From: Desulfovibrionaceae bacterium
Lineage (GTDB): Bacteria > Desulfobacterota > Desulfovibrionia > Desulfovibrionales > Desulfovibrionaceae
DNA: 18,434 bases
Assembly (NCBI GenBank): GCA_009783025.1
Contig: WRHY01000011.1
Coordinates: 1-18,434, forward strand
Direction: 5' to 3'
Numbering within the stretch: the stretch's first letter is position 1; every line of letters starts with the position of its first letter. Below are positions 1-7,941 of this stretch, one piece after another. Below the pieces are notes generated by a model. It was not told where the DNA came from. It did no database searches and saw only the letters and a list, made by a program, of their open reading frames with translations. The translations under genes were made by a program, and so were the position numbers.

Positions 1-16
1 CCCTGCACCCCCACAC

Positions 17-99
17 CCTGAAAACAGCTTCGCTGTTTTCAGGAATGCCGGGTCCAGGGCCGGCTAGGCCCTGGCGGGGTGGAGGGGCAGAGCCCCTCC
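17..99. repeat. Cluster of three hairpins, extragenic palindromic element
   Basis: Three perfect palindromes follow one another. The arms are 17-28/32-43 (12 bp, loop TTC), 54-61/67-74 (8 bp, 5-nt loop) and 81-88/92-99 (8 bp, loop AGA). The first two units and their spacer resemble 4561-4618, which also has a CCTGAAAAC-type hairpin, a short AATG-containing spacer, and a second hairpin ending in CGGGG. This suggests a dispersed REP-like family. The cluster lies just downstream of the radical SAM gene stop. On the minus strand the T-run precedes the hairpin rather than following it, so it is not a canonical terminator for that gene. The arms are seen directly; the family assignment is inferred. 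Confidence 0.75.
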
Positions 100-112
100 A
101 AAAAATATAAGT

Positions 113-2761
113 CTAAGCCTGACAATCCTCCGGAGCGACCTTGGTCAGGAGCAGATGCGGCAGGGCCGCGGGAAAATTCACGCTTTCCAGAGCATGCAGA
201 CACAGGGCCAGCGGCGAGACATAGCCTTTGGACCAGTCGATATCCAGAGTACAGGTATCGACATCAGTATAGAGTATATTCATGAAGAAAGGCCGGGCGT
301 CAAGGTCGCGCGCGCCTTTTTTGCTTTCTTTTTTCCAGGGCAGGGCAGGCGCTTCGGCAATGTCGCGCCAGGCCCGCGCAAAGGCCGGGCGATCGGCTTC
401 AGGGCCGATGTAGCGCAGGACAAAACGTTCCGTCTGCTCATCCGCGCTTTTTTTATCCAGAGGCAGAGCCTCGATGGAGGTCACGCGCAGCCCCTTGGGA
501 AGCGAAGCATTGAGCGCCTCCAGACTCTCTTTAAGGGGCCTGGGCTCACGCAGGTACAGGGAAAACCATTCGTTCTCGCTGGCCACGCCAACAGGCAGGG
601 CGCGTCCGAAGGACAGCAGCGGCAGGGGATGAAAGCCCTGGCTGAAGGTCAGGGGCATGTCCGCCCTGCGCAGGGCGCGGTCAAAGATATGCTGCACTTC
701 CAACTGACTGAGATAGGCGGCCCGGCCTTTGCGCATATAGCGGATACGCAGTTGGGCCGCTTTTTTTACCAGGTGCGGGGCCAGGGCCGGTGGCTTGGCC
801 TTGCCCTGCGGCTTGGGCGCGTCTTCTGTTTGCCCGCGCACAATGACCCTGCCGTACTGGTCAAGGGATACGCTGTGCGCCTCCTGATCCCGGTGCGGCT
901 TGTTCAGACGGTTGCGGTATGTAAAAGCATCCGGCAGGCCGGGCAGGCGGTCCAGGCGCGAAGGAGCGGCCTTGGTATCGCACACCCCGCAGGCATGGCA
1001 GGCCGTGTAGCGGCAGTCGGAGCTGGTTTTGCCCCCCTGCGCCCGCTCGCGCTCCCGCGCGAAGAATTCCTTGCTGAGTCCGCTTTCCAGATGATCCCAG
1101 GGCAGGGGCTCATCAAGGCCGCGCTCCCGGATATAGTCCGGCATGGCAAGCCCGTGTTCGGCAAGCGCTTCAAGCCAGGGGTCAAGAGAAAAGCCTTCAA
1201 TCCAACTGGTAAACACAGCCCCTTTGCGGTAGGCGCTTTCCACAACATCGGCCAGCTTTCTGTCCCCACGTGAAAAAAGACCTTCCAGCGCGCTCATTTC
1301 AGGCTCGTGCCAACGCAGCTTGATCCGCTTTTCCTTTTTTACGGCATCCAGGAGGATTCCCACGCGGCGGCGGATTTCCTCCAGGGAAATCTGCGCCTCC
1401 CATTGGAAGGGCGTGTGCGGTTTGGGCACAAAGGGCGAAATCGCGGCCGTGATCTGCAAGCGTTTGATGCCGGGCCCGGCCGCGTCCCTGGCCTTGCGGC
1501 AGAGGTCGATAATAGCCAGCAGATCCTCGTCCGTTTCCGTGGGCAGGCCGATCATGAAATACAGTTTGACCTGCTGCCAGCCGTGCTCGAACAGCTTTTG
1601 CACGTGCAAAACGACATCCTGCTCGGTGATGCCCTTGTTGATCACATCGCGCAGACGCTGGCTGCCCGCTTCCGGCGCAAGCGTGGCCCCGGTGCGGCGG
1701 ATTCCGGCCATGCGTTCCATGATGGCGTCATCAATGGAACCGACGCGCAGGGAAGGCAGGGACACGGACACCTGTTCCCTGGCGCAGCGGTCCACGGTGC
1801 TCATGAACAGTTCCTTGAGCGCGGAAAAATCTCCGGTGCTCAGGGAAAGAAAGGATACGTCGTCAAAGCCGGTGCCGCTCAGGCAGGATTCCAGCAGGGT
1901 CCGTAGTTCCGCTGTGTCGCGCTCCCGCGCCGGACGGTACAGGCTGCCCGCCTGACAGAAACGGCAGCCGCGCGTGCAGCCGCGCCCGATTTCCAGGGCC
2001 AGCCGGTTGTGCACGGCCCCAAAGGGGATGGGCTGGCGAACCGGATAAGGGGCCGCGTTCATGTCCGGCACGATGCGCCGGGTGATTTTGGCATGGTGCG
2101 CGTAGAGCGGGGTAAGGGAACCGTCGGGATTCTCGCTGAAAAATTCCGGCACATACACGCCGGGTATGCGGCTCAAAGAGAGCAGCAGATCCGCGCGGGC
2201 AAACCCCTGTTCACGGGCAGCCTGCACGGCTTCCAGCACTTCAGGCATCAGGCTCTCGGCCTCGCCGAGAATCATGACATCCACAAAGGGGGCCAGGGGT
2301 TCCGCGGCCAGGGTGCAGCCGCCTCCGGCCACAATCAGCGGCCAGGGACGGCCGTCAGGCTGCGGGGTCTTGCGTTGGTCCGCGCGCAGGGGGATGCCCG
2401 CAAGGTCGAGCATATAGAGAACATTGCTGTAGCACAGTTCGTGCGTCAGGCTGAAGCCCAGCACGTCCAGTTGCGCCAGCGGGGTGTCCGATTCCAGCGT
2501 GCATAAAGGCGTCCCGCGCTCGCGCAGAACAGCCCCGGCCTCGCGGCAGGGCGTGAATACCCGTTCAGCCAGCCAGGACTCTCGTTCATTAATAATACTG
2601 TAGAGTATTTTCTGGCCGAGGTAGGACATGCCGACTTCGTACATGTCGGGAAAGGCCAGGCCGACCTTGAGCCGGATCTCCGCAAAAGGCTTGTGAACGG
2701 AACCTTCCTCAATGCCGAGGTAGCGGCTGGGCTTGGGAAGCAGGGGCAGAAGTTCGCGCAC
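113..2761 (-). CDS. B12-binding-like radical SAM protein fused to a DUF2344 (radical SAM-linked) domain
   Basis: An 882-residue protein with three parts. Residues 1-240 resemble the N-terminal region of TIGR03960-type, B12-binding-like radical SAM proteins. Residues 245-480 are a radical SAM core with the 4Fe-4S motif CTRGCRFC (C262, C266, C269). Residues 665-882 match the DUF2344/TIGR03936 domain. Between them lies a second cysteine cluster, Cx4CxxCxxC (C583, C588, C591, C594), that could hold zinc or another Fe-S cluster. The family has been discussed in connection with RNA modification or ribosome maturation, but the substrate is not established. The start is GTG with a weak ribosome binding site. 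It is retained because the first residues (RELLPLLPKPSRYLG) match where family members usually begin. It starts 10 bp after the stop of the upstream 110-residue gene, so the two are probably co-transcribed. I am sure of the family, not of the reaction. Confidence 0.9.
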   Translation of the reverse strand: MRELLPLLPKPSRYLGIEEGSVHKPFAEIRLKVGLAFPDMYEVGMSYLGQKILYSIINERESWLAERVFTPCREAGAVLRERGTPLCTLESDTPLAQLDVLGFSLTHELCYSNVLYMLDLAGIPLRADQRKTPQPDGRPWPLIVAGGGCTLAAEPLAPFVDVMILGEAESLMPEVLEAVQAAREQGFARADLLLSLSRIPGVYVPEFFSENPDGSLTPLYAHHAKITRRIVPDMNAAPYPVRQPIPFGAVHNRLALEIGRGCTRGCRFCQAGSLYRPARERDTAELRTLLESCLSGTGFDDVSFLSLSTGDFSALKELFMSTVDRCAREQVSVSLPSLRVGSIDDAIMERMAGIRRTGATLAPEAGSQRLRDVINKGITEQDVVLHVQKLFEHGWQQVKLYFMIGLPTETDEDLLAIIDLCRKARDAAGPGIKRLQITAAISPFVPKPHTPFQWEAQISLEEIRRRVGILLDAVKKEKRIKLRWHEPEMSALEGLFSRGDRKLADVVESAYRKGAVFTSWIEGFSLDPWLEALAEHGLAMPDYIRERGLDEPLPWDHLESGLSKEFFARERERAQGGKTSSDCRYTACHACGVCDTKAAPSRLDRLPGLPDAFTYRNRLNKPHRDQEAHSVSLDQYGRVIVRGQTEDAPKPQGKAKPPALAPHLVKKAAQLRIRYMRKGRAAYLSQLEVQHIFDRALRRADMPLTFSQGFHPLPLLSFGRALPVGVASENEWFSLYLREPRPLKESLEALNASLPKGLRVTSIEALPLDKKSADEQTERFVLRYIGPEADRPAFARAWRDIAEAPALPWKKESKKGARDLDARPFFMNILYTDVDTCTLDIDWSKGYVSPLALCLHALESVNFPAALPHLLLTKVAPEDCQA

Positions 2762-2771
2762 GCGGCCCGCT

Positions 2772-3104
2772 TTATTTCAAAAGGCCGGAACCGCCGCCTT
2801 TCAGATTCAGAGCGGAGCCGAGACCGCCTGAGGAAAGGGTAAGGTTCGAAGTGGCTTCCATGTATTTGGTCTTCAACTCTTCCGGGCAGTTTTTGTATTC
2901 GTAGAGCACGTGCGTATACGCAACGCTGCCGGCAAATTCATTGTCAAAGGGATACCCGAAAGGCATGAGCATCATCTGCACGCCCTGTTGGGTGGGAACG
3001 GTTTGCAGCACGGCGGGATCGTTCAGCGCGGAGTGCTGCGCATCATACTTGCCGATAGCGGTCTCTCCGGTAACGAGCTTTACCATGCGGATATCATAAG
3101 CCAT
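2772..3104 (-). CDS. Conserved-looking 110-residue protein of unknown function
   Basis: A small, probably cytosolic protein with no signal peptide or membrane segment. The first 70 residues (MAYDIRMVKLVTGETAIGKYD...) read like a short beta-rich domain of the kind seen in Sm-like folds. This is an impression only and I cannot name a family. The C-terminal 20 residues are glycine, serine and leucine rich and probably disordered. The ATG is preceded by a good AGGAG (3111-3115) at 6 nt spacing. The stop lies 10 bp before the GTG of the radical SAM fusion gene, so the two likely form one transcript. Any functional link to that enzyme is inferred from position only. Confidence 0.75.
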   Translation of the reverse strand: MAYDIRMVKLVTGETAIGKYDAQHSALNDPAVLQTVPTQQGVQMMLMPFGYPFDNEFAGSVAYTHVLYEYKNCPEELKTKYMEATSNLTLSSGGLGSALNLKGGGSGLLK

Positions 3105-3154
3105 AAACTTCTCCTGAAGGACAGATTGGGGCGGCGTTGATCGCCCATTGATAG

Positions 3155-3183
3155 GTGGTAGGCAGCAAAACGGCTTCTGTCAA
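3155..3183 (-). promoter_or_regulatory. Candidate sigma-70 promoter for the 110-residue gene
   Basis: On the minus strand there is a perfect -35 TTGACA (3183-3178), then a 17-nt spacer and a poor -10 TACCAC (3160-3155). It lies about 50 bp upstream of the start codon at 3104 and just inside the edge of the 127-bp palindromic element. The -35 is convincing and the -10 is not. Confidence 0.35.
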
Positions 3184-3193
3184 GGAGAAACTG

Positions 3194-3320
3194 GGTAGTG
3201 TCTCAGTTTGCCGTGATACTTCGTCAGGCTTGCTTTGCGCTCCGGGGCAGGACCAGAAGAGTCCAGCCCCCTCGCGCAAAGCTGCGCCTTCCTTGTCTGA
3301 CGCCAAACTGAGACACTACC
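3194..3320. mobile_element. MITE-like palindromic element, 127 bp, with 17-bp perfect terminal inverted repeats
   Basis: The ends 3194-3210 and 3304-3320 are exact 17-bp inverted repeats (GGTAGTGTCTCAGTTTG). Nested inside are further complementary pairs: CGTCAG 3222-3227 with 3297-3302, GCTTTGCGC 3232-3240 with 3274-3282, GGGGC 3244-3248 with 3266-3270, and GGAC 3250-3253 with 3261-3264. The whole unit can therefore fold into one long interrupted hairpin. There is no transposase gene inside. I see no clear target-site duplication. The element begins 13 bp past the MFS stop codon. A partial copy (24 nt, 22 matches) occurs at 4501-4524. The structure is seen directly; mobilisation in trans by a transposase is inferred. 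Confidence 0.7.
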
Positions 3321-3333
3321 ACTACCAGCGCCA

Positions 3334-4653
3334 TTATCGGCCTTTTTCATCAGACATAAGCCTGAGCAGGGGCAGACTCAAGGCCACCAGACAGCCCATC
3401 ATGGCAAAGCCCGCGCTAAAGCTGGCCAGATCGCCCCAGATGCCAAGAATGGAAGGCATGAGGCCCGCGCCCATGAAGGCGGCCAGAGGCATGCCGATGG
3501 ACAGATACATGGGCTGGTCCCTGAGAGGGAAGGATTCGGCCAAAAAGGTAAAAACAGGCGGAAAGATCATGGCCGTGAGCACGGGCTGCACGAACAGGCC
3601 CAGGGTAAAGATCGGGAACCAGGGCATTGCCATGCAGAACATGCCCAGAGCATAGACGACAAGACAGGCATAAAGCGTGCGCCGGACGCCAAAACGGGTG
3701 GTGACGAATCCGCCTCCGAGCACGGCAATGGGAGCGGCAATGCGTGAGGTGGAGAGCAGAAGAGCCGTCAGTTCCGGAGAAAGGCTCCGCTCATCGATCA
3801 TGTGCAAGGTCAGTACGCTGAACGGGGCGAACTCCCCGGCAATGCCAAGACCCACCAACCAGGTGAACAGCCAGAGTTTGGGTTCCTTGAGAGCTTTGGT
3901 AAAACCTCCAAAGGAGAGCGGCGCTGACGGGTATTCCCCGCCTTTGGCGATCAAGAGAAAAAGCAGACCGCCCCCGATGGTCAACCAGCCCATGCCCGTG
4001 GACACGCCGCGCCAGCCGAACATGCTGACGCCGACTCCCGCGAGCAGGGGGGCCAGAAAAAAGCTGATGTTAGGACCGAACTCATGGATGGATATGGCCT
4101 TGCTCCACTGTGAGAGCGGCACCAGACTGCGCATGGTGCTCAGGCCGCCGTTAAAGTATTGCCCGGACGACAAGCCGAGAGCGATGAACAGGATCGTCAG
4201 CAGAGGCAGACTGGCGGCCGTGGAAATGGCCAGCAGCACGAGCCCGGACAGGATGAGCGAACCGCCGACCATTATTCTGGGCCGGATCTTGCTGGAAACA
4301 TAGCCGGACAGAAAGGTGCTCACCGAGAACCCGATGGAGAGGTAGAGGAGAAAACGGGTGGAAGCGGCATGGCTGATGCCGAATTCTTGCTCAATGGCGG
4401 GCAGGAGCGGCCCGAATATGGCACGGGCAAGATAGATGAGCAGGAACATCAGACTCACCAGCGCTACCCAGGGCAGAGCGTGAGCGAACGGCGGCAGGGC
4501 CTCAGTTTGGGGTGATACTTCGTCCAAAGCCGCGCTTTCCTCGTCAAACAGCCTGAATCTCCTGAAAACGGCAGAGCCGTTTTCCGGTAATGGGGGTGCA
4601 GGGGACTGAGTCCCCTGCCGGGGTTTGGTGTGGCTAGTAATGCCGGGGCTCAC
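3334..4653 (-). CDS. Major facilitator superfamily transporter, substrate unknown
   Basis: A 439-residue protein with about twelve hydrophobic spans starting near residue 62, typical of an MFS permease in the inner membrane. The TM2-3 loop carries a motif-A-like stretch (GYVSSKIRPRIMV), and a second copy occurs in the TM8-9 loop (GGFVTTRFGVRRTL). No substrate can be read from the sequence. The start is doubtful. The long reading frame opens at a GTG (4653) with no convincing ribosome binding site. Its first 31 codons run through a palindromic repeat (4561-4653), and codons 44-51 are a copy of part of the element at 3194-3320. The family core would begin near residue 60. Either the repeats inserted into the 5' end and are translated, or translation starts at an internal codon such as the GTG or ATG within the first span. 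No operon partner is obvious. Confidence 0.85.
   Translation of the reverse strand: MSPGITSHTKPRQGTQSPAPPLPENGSAVFRRFRLFDEESAALDEVSPQTEALPPFAHALPWVALVSLMFLLIYLARAIFGPLLPAIEQEFGISHAASTRFLLYLSIGFSVSTFLSGYVSSKIRPRIMVGGSLILSGLVLLAISTAASLPLLTILFIALGLSSGQYFNGGLSTMRSLVPLSQWSKAISIHEFGPNISFFLAPLLAGVGVSMFGWRGVSTGMGWLTIGGGLLFLLIAKGGEYPSAPLSFGGFTKALKEPKLWLFTWLVGLGIAGEFAPFSVLTLHMIDERSLSPELTALLLSTSRIAAPIAVLGGGFVTTRFGVRRTLYACLVVYALGMFCMAMPWFPIFTLGLFVQPVLTAMIFPPVFTFLAESFPLRDQPMYLSIGMPLAAFMGAGLMPSILGIWGDLASFSAGFAMMGCLVALSLPLLRLMSDEKGR
4501..4524. repeat. Partial copy of the 3194-3320 element inside the MFS reading frame
   Basis: This stretch matches 3202-3225 at 22 of 24 positions, differing only at two adjacent bases (GG instead of CC). 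It lacks the outer GGTAGTGT of the inverted repeat and has no opposite arm. On the minus strand it encodes DEVSPQTE in the MFS protein. The intact element would read DEVSRQTE in the equivalent frame. Confidence 0.7.
4561..4618. repeat. Two-hairpin palindromic unit, second copy of the 17-74 type
   Basis: The first hairpin is 4561-4572/4576-4587 (12 bp with one mismatch, loop AGA). The second is 4598-4606/4610-4618 (9 bp perfect, loop TGA). Order, spacing and core words match 17-74, including CCTGAAAAC in the first arm and CGGGG after the second hairpin. The loops differ and the arms have changed compensatorily (CAGC/GCTG versus CGGC/GCCG), which suggests the fold is preserved. The unit falls in the first codons of the MFS reading frame. 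Confidence 0.7.
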
Positions 4654-4715
4654 GTTCAGTCCATTGTCAGGTATCGCTTGTAAAGTGACCTTTGAGCCGC
4701 TGGTTCGAGCCCCAA

Positions 4716-5774
4716 TTACACGCCCAGGGCCTCGCGGATTGCCGCAAAGTCCAGATTGTTGCTGATGAGCTGTGCGCCCTGGCGGATTTTCATCACATCG
4801 CGCATCTTGTGGCGGGTCAGCAGGCCTTCCATCTTTTTGGCCACGGTGTATGTATCCTGGCGCACCATAACAATGGGCACGTTCAAGGTGTCGGCGCGCG
4901 AGAGAATGATATCGTTGGGATAGAGGTTGCCGGTCAGCACCAGACAGGGGCAGTTGCCTTCAATGGCTACTAATTGCACGTCGGCCCGGTCGCCGCCGAC
5001 AATGACGGCCGCGTGGGGGTTGCGCCGGAAGTAGGTTATGAAGTTCTCCACCTGCATGGTGCCGATAAGGAAGTTCTCCACCATGCCGTCCGCGCGGCCC
5101 TGCGCGGCCACCAGGCGTCCGCCCAGGCCGTCGGCCAGTTCATGCGCCCGGATGGAACCCATCAGGGGATCGCGGGGAATCACGCCAAGCACGGGAATGG
5201 CGTTGCGCTCCAGGAAAGGACGGATCACGCTGTCGATCTCGGCCATGAAAGAGGCCGGGATGTCGTTGAGCACCACGCCGATCATGTTGTCCCCAAGCTG
5301 CTCTTTGATGTTCATGAGCTCGTCGTAGTTGACCTCGTGCTGCAGGCGGTCAATGATCACGGCCTTGAGCTTCAACTCCCGTACCGTGCGGATGCCGTCC
5401 AGACCGCAGTATTTTCCGGACAGTGTGTGCCCGGTGCCGCAAACCAGCGTGAGGTCGCGGTTCTGACAGAGCTTTTCGTAGGCCGAGGCCACTTCCGGCA
5501 TATAGTCGCCGATGTGTCCGGCAAAGGCGCGCATTCTGAAGTCCTGCGTCACCAGAACCGGCGTGACCAGACCGGCGGGCTGCTGCAAGTTCAGCACGTC
5601 CTGCACAAACAGGGCGTCCTCATCCCCCCGGGTTTCGTCCACGGGCATGACGCCCACGGGCTTCATGTAACCGAGGTTGACGCCTTCTTTTTGCAGGCGC
5701 AGCCCGATGCCGACGGAAAGCATGTTTTTTCCGGAATAGGACCGGGTGCTTCCTATATATAATCCTTTGGACAT
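4716..5774 (-). CDS. BioD-like / DRTGG-domain protein resembling the N-terminal part of phosphotransacetylase
   Basis: A 352-residue protein of the COG0857 type. Residues 1-200 form a dethiobiotin-synthetase-like P-loop domain with an atypical Walker A (GSTRSYSGKN, residues 8-17). Residues 213-322 look like a DRTGG domain. In long Pta enzymes this pair precedes the catalytic acetyltransferase domain, which is absent here. It therefore probably regulates or senses rather than making acetyl phosphate. The start was chosen at 5774, not at the longer ATG at 5855, because AAGGAG (5786-5781) lies 6 nt upstream and the protein then begins directly at the first beta strand. That ribosome binding site overlaps the stop codon of the upstream acyl-CoA synthetase, so the two are translationally adjacent and almost surely one operon. 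The context points to acetate/acetyl-CoA metabolism. Confidence 0.85.
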   Translation of the reverse strand: MSKGLYIGSTRSYSGKNMLSVGIGLRLQKEGVNLGYMKPVGVMPVDETRGDEDALFVQDVLNLQQPAGLVTPVLVTQDFRMRAFAGHIGDYMPEVASAYEKLCQNRDLTLVCGTGHTLSGKYCGLDGIRTVRELKLKAVIIDRLQHEVNYDELMNIKEQLGDNMIGVVLNDIPASFMAEIDSVIRPFLERNAIPVLGVIPRDPLMGSIRAHELADGLGGRLVAAQGRADGMVENFLIGTMQVENFITYFRRNPHAAVIVGGDRADVQLVAIEGNCPCLVLTGNLYPNDIILSRADTLNVPIVMVRQDTYTVAKKMEGLLTRHKMRDVMKIRQGAQLISNNLDFAAIREALGV

Positions 5775-5780
5775 ATGAGG

Positions 5781-5786
5781 CTCCTT
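5781..5786 (-). promoter_or_regulatory. Ribosome binding site fixing the start of the Pta-N-like gene
   Basis: AAGGAG on the minus strand, 6 nt before the ATG at 5774-5772. It overlaps the TAA (5787-5785) of the preceding synthetase gene and argues against the 27-codon longer reading frame. Confidence 0.8.
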
Positions 5787-7941
5787 ATTGCTGGTGGGGC
5801 GTATGGGAAAGCAGAATGCGGATGTCCGCCACCTGGGCGCCGTCTTCATTGACAAGCACGGGGTTGCATTCCGCTTCCTGAATTTCGGGAAAATCGAGAG
5901 CGAGCTGGGACATAATCAACAGAATATCTTCCAGGGCCGTGAACTTGACCGCCTTTTCCCCGCGCATGCCCGCCAGAATGGGAAAGGCTTTGATCTCGCG
6001 CACCATGTCGTGCACATCATCAAGGGAAAGCGGCGCAAGACGGCAGGCCACATCCTTGAAGGCTTCGACATGGATGCCGCCAAGCCCGAAAATGACCATG
6101 GGGCCGAAACGGCGGTCCCGCTTGAAGCCGATGATCACTTCGCGGGAATTCTTGGGGGCCATGCTCTGCACAAGGCAGCCCGCGATATAGGCATCCTTGC
6201 GCAGATGCCGCGCGCGCGAGGTGATTTCATTGAAAGCGGCGCGAACCTTGTCCGCGGTGTCCAGGTTCAGAGCCACACCCCGCACGTCTGTTTTGTGCAG
6301 AATGTGCGGGGAGGCGATTTTCAGGGCCACTGTACCGCCAAGCTGCCTGGCGATCTGCACGGCCTCATCGCTGGTGCGGGCGAGCTTGGCCTCCAGGCAG
6401 GGAATTTCATAGGCGCGCATGATTTCCTGCGCCTGGTACTCGCTGATTTCCAGGGTATGCTCGGCCCTGGCCGCTTCAATAATGGCCGCGGCCCGGTTGC
6501 GGTCATGGCGGTAGCCGACTTCCACCGGCAGGGGATTTTCCTTCCATCGGCTCTGGCGGTACATGGCCGCCAGGGCATCTATGGCCGGCTCCGGAAAGGG
6601 ATAGCAGGGGATGCCGCTTTCCAGAAAATGACGCTTGAGCGTGGACACGCCTTCCCCGCCCATGAGACAGGCGCAGACAGGTTTACGGTCCGGATTGGGC
6701 AGAGCGGCAATTTCGGCGGCCAGGCCGTCCAGGGACTCATGGGCCGTGGGAGCGAAAAGCAGCAGCAGGGAATGCACTCCCGGATCGCTCAGTACCGTTG
6801 CCGTGGCCTTGACAATGCGCCGGATCGGCGCATCGCTGACCACATCCACCGGGTTGTAGAGGGTGGCGTAAGGCGGGAGTTGTTCCTTGAGTTCACTGAG
6901 CGTTTCTTGAGAGAACCGGGCCAGGGAAAGCCCGGATTTGACACAGGCGTCCGTGGCCACGATGCCGGGACCGCCCGCGTTGGTCACAATGGCCAGAGCA
7001 GGGCCCTTGGGCAGCGGAAGACCGGCAAAGGCCTGGGCCATGCCGAACAGATCTTCCATCCGGTCCGCCCTGATGATGCCGGTTTGCCTGAAAGCGGCGT
7101 CATAGGCCATATCCTCCCCGGTCAGCGCCCCGGTGTGAGAGGACGCGGCGCGCGCCCCTTCCTGGGTGCGCCCGGCTTTGAGCAGAATGACCGGCTTGCG
7201 TCTGGTGGCGAGGTGGGCGTTCTGCAAAAACCTGGGACCGTTTTCCACGCTTTCCAGGTAGCCGACAATGACCTTGGTGTCGGGGTCCTGGGCCAGATGG
7301 GCCAGCATGTCGGATTCGTCCAAAAGGGCTTTGTTGCCGAGGCTGACAAAAGAGGAAAAACCGAAGTTCTGTTCCCTGGCCCAGTCAAAGATGGCTACGC
7401 AGAAGGCCCCGGACTGCGAGAAAAATCCGATGTTGCCGGGCGCGGAATCCCCCTGGGCAAAGGTGACGTTGAGCTTGGCCTTGCTGCCCGCGAGCCCGAG
7501 GCAGTTCGGACCGAGCAGGACCATATTGTGTTCCACGGCCAGGGCTTTGATCTCTTCTTCCAACTGCGCCCCGTGCGCGCCTGTTTCCCGGAAGCCCGCG
7601 CCGATCACGACCACGGCCCTGGCGGGCAGGGCGGCAAGTTCGCGCATGGCCTGAGGCGTCTGAGCGGCCGGCAGGCAGAGCACGGCCAGATCGAGGGGCC
7701 GCGAGTCCTTAGGGATATCCTCCAGCTTGCGCAGCGCTGTCAGACCACGTATGGTACCCCCGCCGGGATTGATGGGGAATATTTTGCCGCCGTAACCCGC
7801 GCGGATCAGATTGGACAGGACAATATTGCCTATCTTTCCCGTATGCCTGGAAGCTCCTACAATGGCTATGGATTCCGGGTTGAACAGAGCGGAAATGTTC
7901 TCATGAAGGGGCATGGCGTGCTCGATGGAAAAGGATGACAT
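5785..7941 (-). CDS. ADP-forming acetate/acyl-CoA ligase, fused alpha-beta type
   Basis: A 718-residue NDP-forming acyl-CoA synthetase. The order is an N-terminal CoA-binding Rossmann domain (about 18-145, with [12 protein letters not shown]), succinyl-CoA-ligase-like domains (about 165-460), and a C-terminal ATP-grasp domain (about 500-715). The presumed phospho-histidine is H269 in SSHTGAL. The expected reaction is acetyl-CoA + ADP + Pi to acetate + CoA + ATP, either for energy conservation or, in reverse, for acid activation. Acyl-chain specificity cannot be read. There is no GNAT domain, so it is not a Pat-type protein acetyltransferase. The Pta-N-like gene follows at 10 bp. The ATG at 7941 overlaps the rnc start by 7 bp and has no ribosome binding site. 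Met10 (7914) is an alternative start, closer to where the domain begins. Confidence 0.9.
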   Translation of the reverse strand: MSSFSIEHAMPLHENISALFNPESIAIVGASRHTGKIGNIVLSNLIRAGYGGKIFPINPGGGTIRGLTALRKLEDIPKDSRPLDLAVLCLPAAQTPQAMRELAALPARAVVVIGAGFRETGAHGAQLEEEIKALAVEHNMVLLGPNCLGLAGSKAKLNVTFAQGDSAPGNIGFFSQSGAFCVAIFDWAREQNFGFSSFVSLGNKALLDESDMLAHLAQDPDTKVIVGYLESVENGPRFLQNAHLATRRKPVILLKAGRTQEGARAASSHTGALTGEDMAYDAAFRQTGIIRADRMEDLFGMAQAFAGLPLPKGPALAIVTNAGGPGIVATDACVKSGLSLARFSQETLSELKEQLPPYATLYNPVDVVSDAPIRRIVKATATVLSDPGVHSLLLLFAPTAHESLDGLAAEIAALPNPDRKPVCACLMGGEGVSTLKRHFLESGIPCYPFPEPAIDALAAMYRQSRWKENPLPVEVGYRHDRNRAAAIIEAARAEHTLEISEYQAQEIMRAYEIPCLEAKLARTSDEAVQIARQLGGTVALKIASPHILHKTDVRGVALNLDTADKVRAAFNEITSRARHLRKDAYIAGCLVQSMAPKNSREVIIGFKRDRRFGPMVIFGLGGIHVEAFKDVACRLAPLSLDDVHDMVREIKAFPILAGMRGEKAVKFTALEDILLIMSQLALDFPEIQEAECNPVLVNEDGAQVADIRILLSHTPHQQ
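7858..7863 (+). promoter_or_regulatory. Candidate -10 element for rnc, inside the synthetase gene
   Basis: TACAAT (five of six consensus bases) with a weak TTTCCC -35 (7835-7840) at 17 nt. It would give a leader of about 65-75 nt before the RNase III start. The site lies within the first codons of the opposite-strand synthetase. Confidence 0.3.

Noticed and set aside
81..110. Hairpin next to an A/T run as a terminator of the radical SAM gene
   Set aside because: On the minus strand the T-run comes before the stem, so the order is wrong for an intrinsic terminator of that gene.
3094..3306. 70-codon minus-strand frame containing DEVSRQTETLPSF
   Set aside because: It lies mostly inside the palindromic element and overlaps the start of the 110-residue gene. 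It is better explained as repeat DNA, though the peptide resembles the MFS N-terminus.
4700..4717. TGGTTCGAGCCCC resembles a tRNA T-arm and could mark an attachment site
   Set aside because: Only two of the five T-stem positions pair, and no acceptor, anticodon or D-arm is nearby.
5788..7938. Open frame of 716 codons on the plus strand, fully antisense to the acyl-CoA synthetase
   Set aside because: It mirrors a well-supported gene in register and has no recognisable motifs, and its composition (rich in Gly, Arg, His, Gln) is typical of the complementary strand of GC-rich genes.
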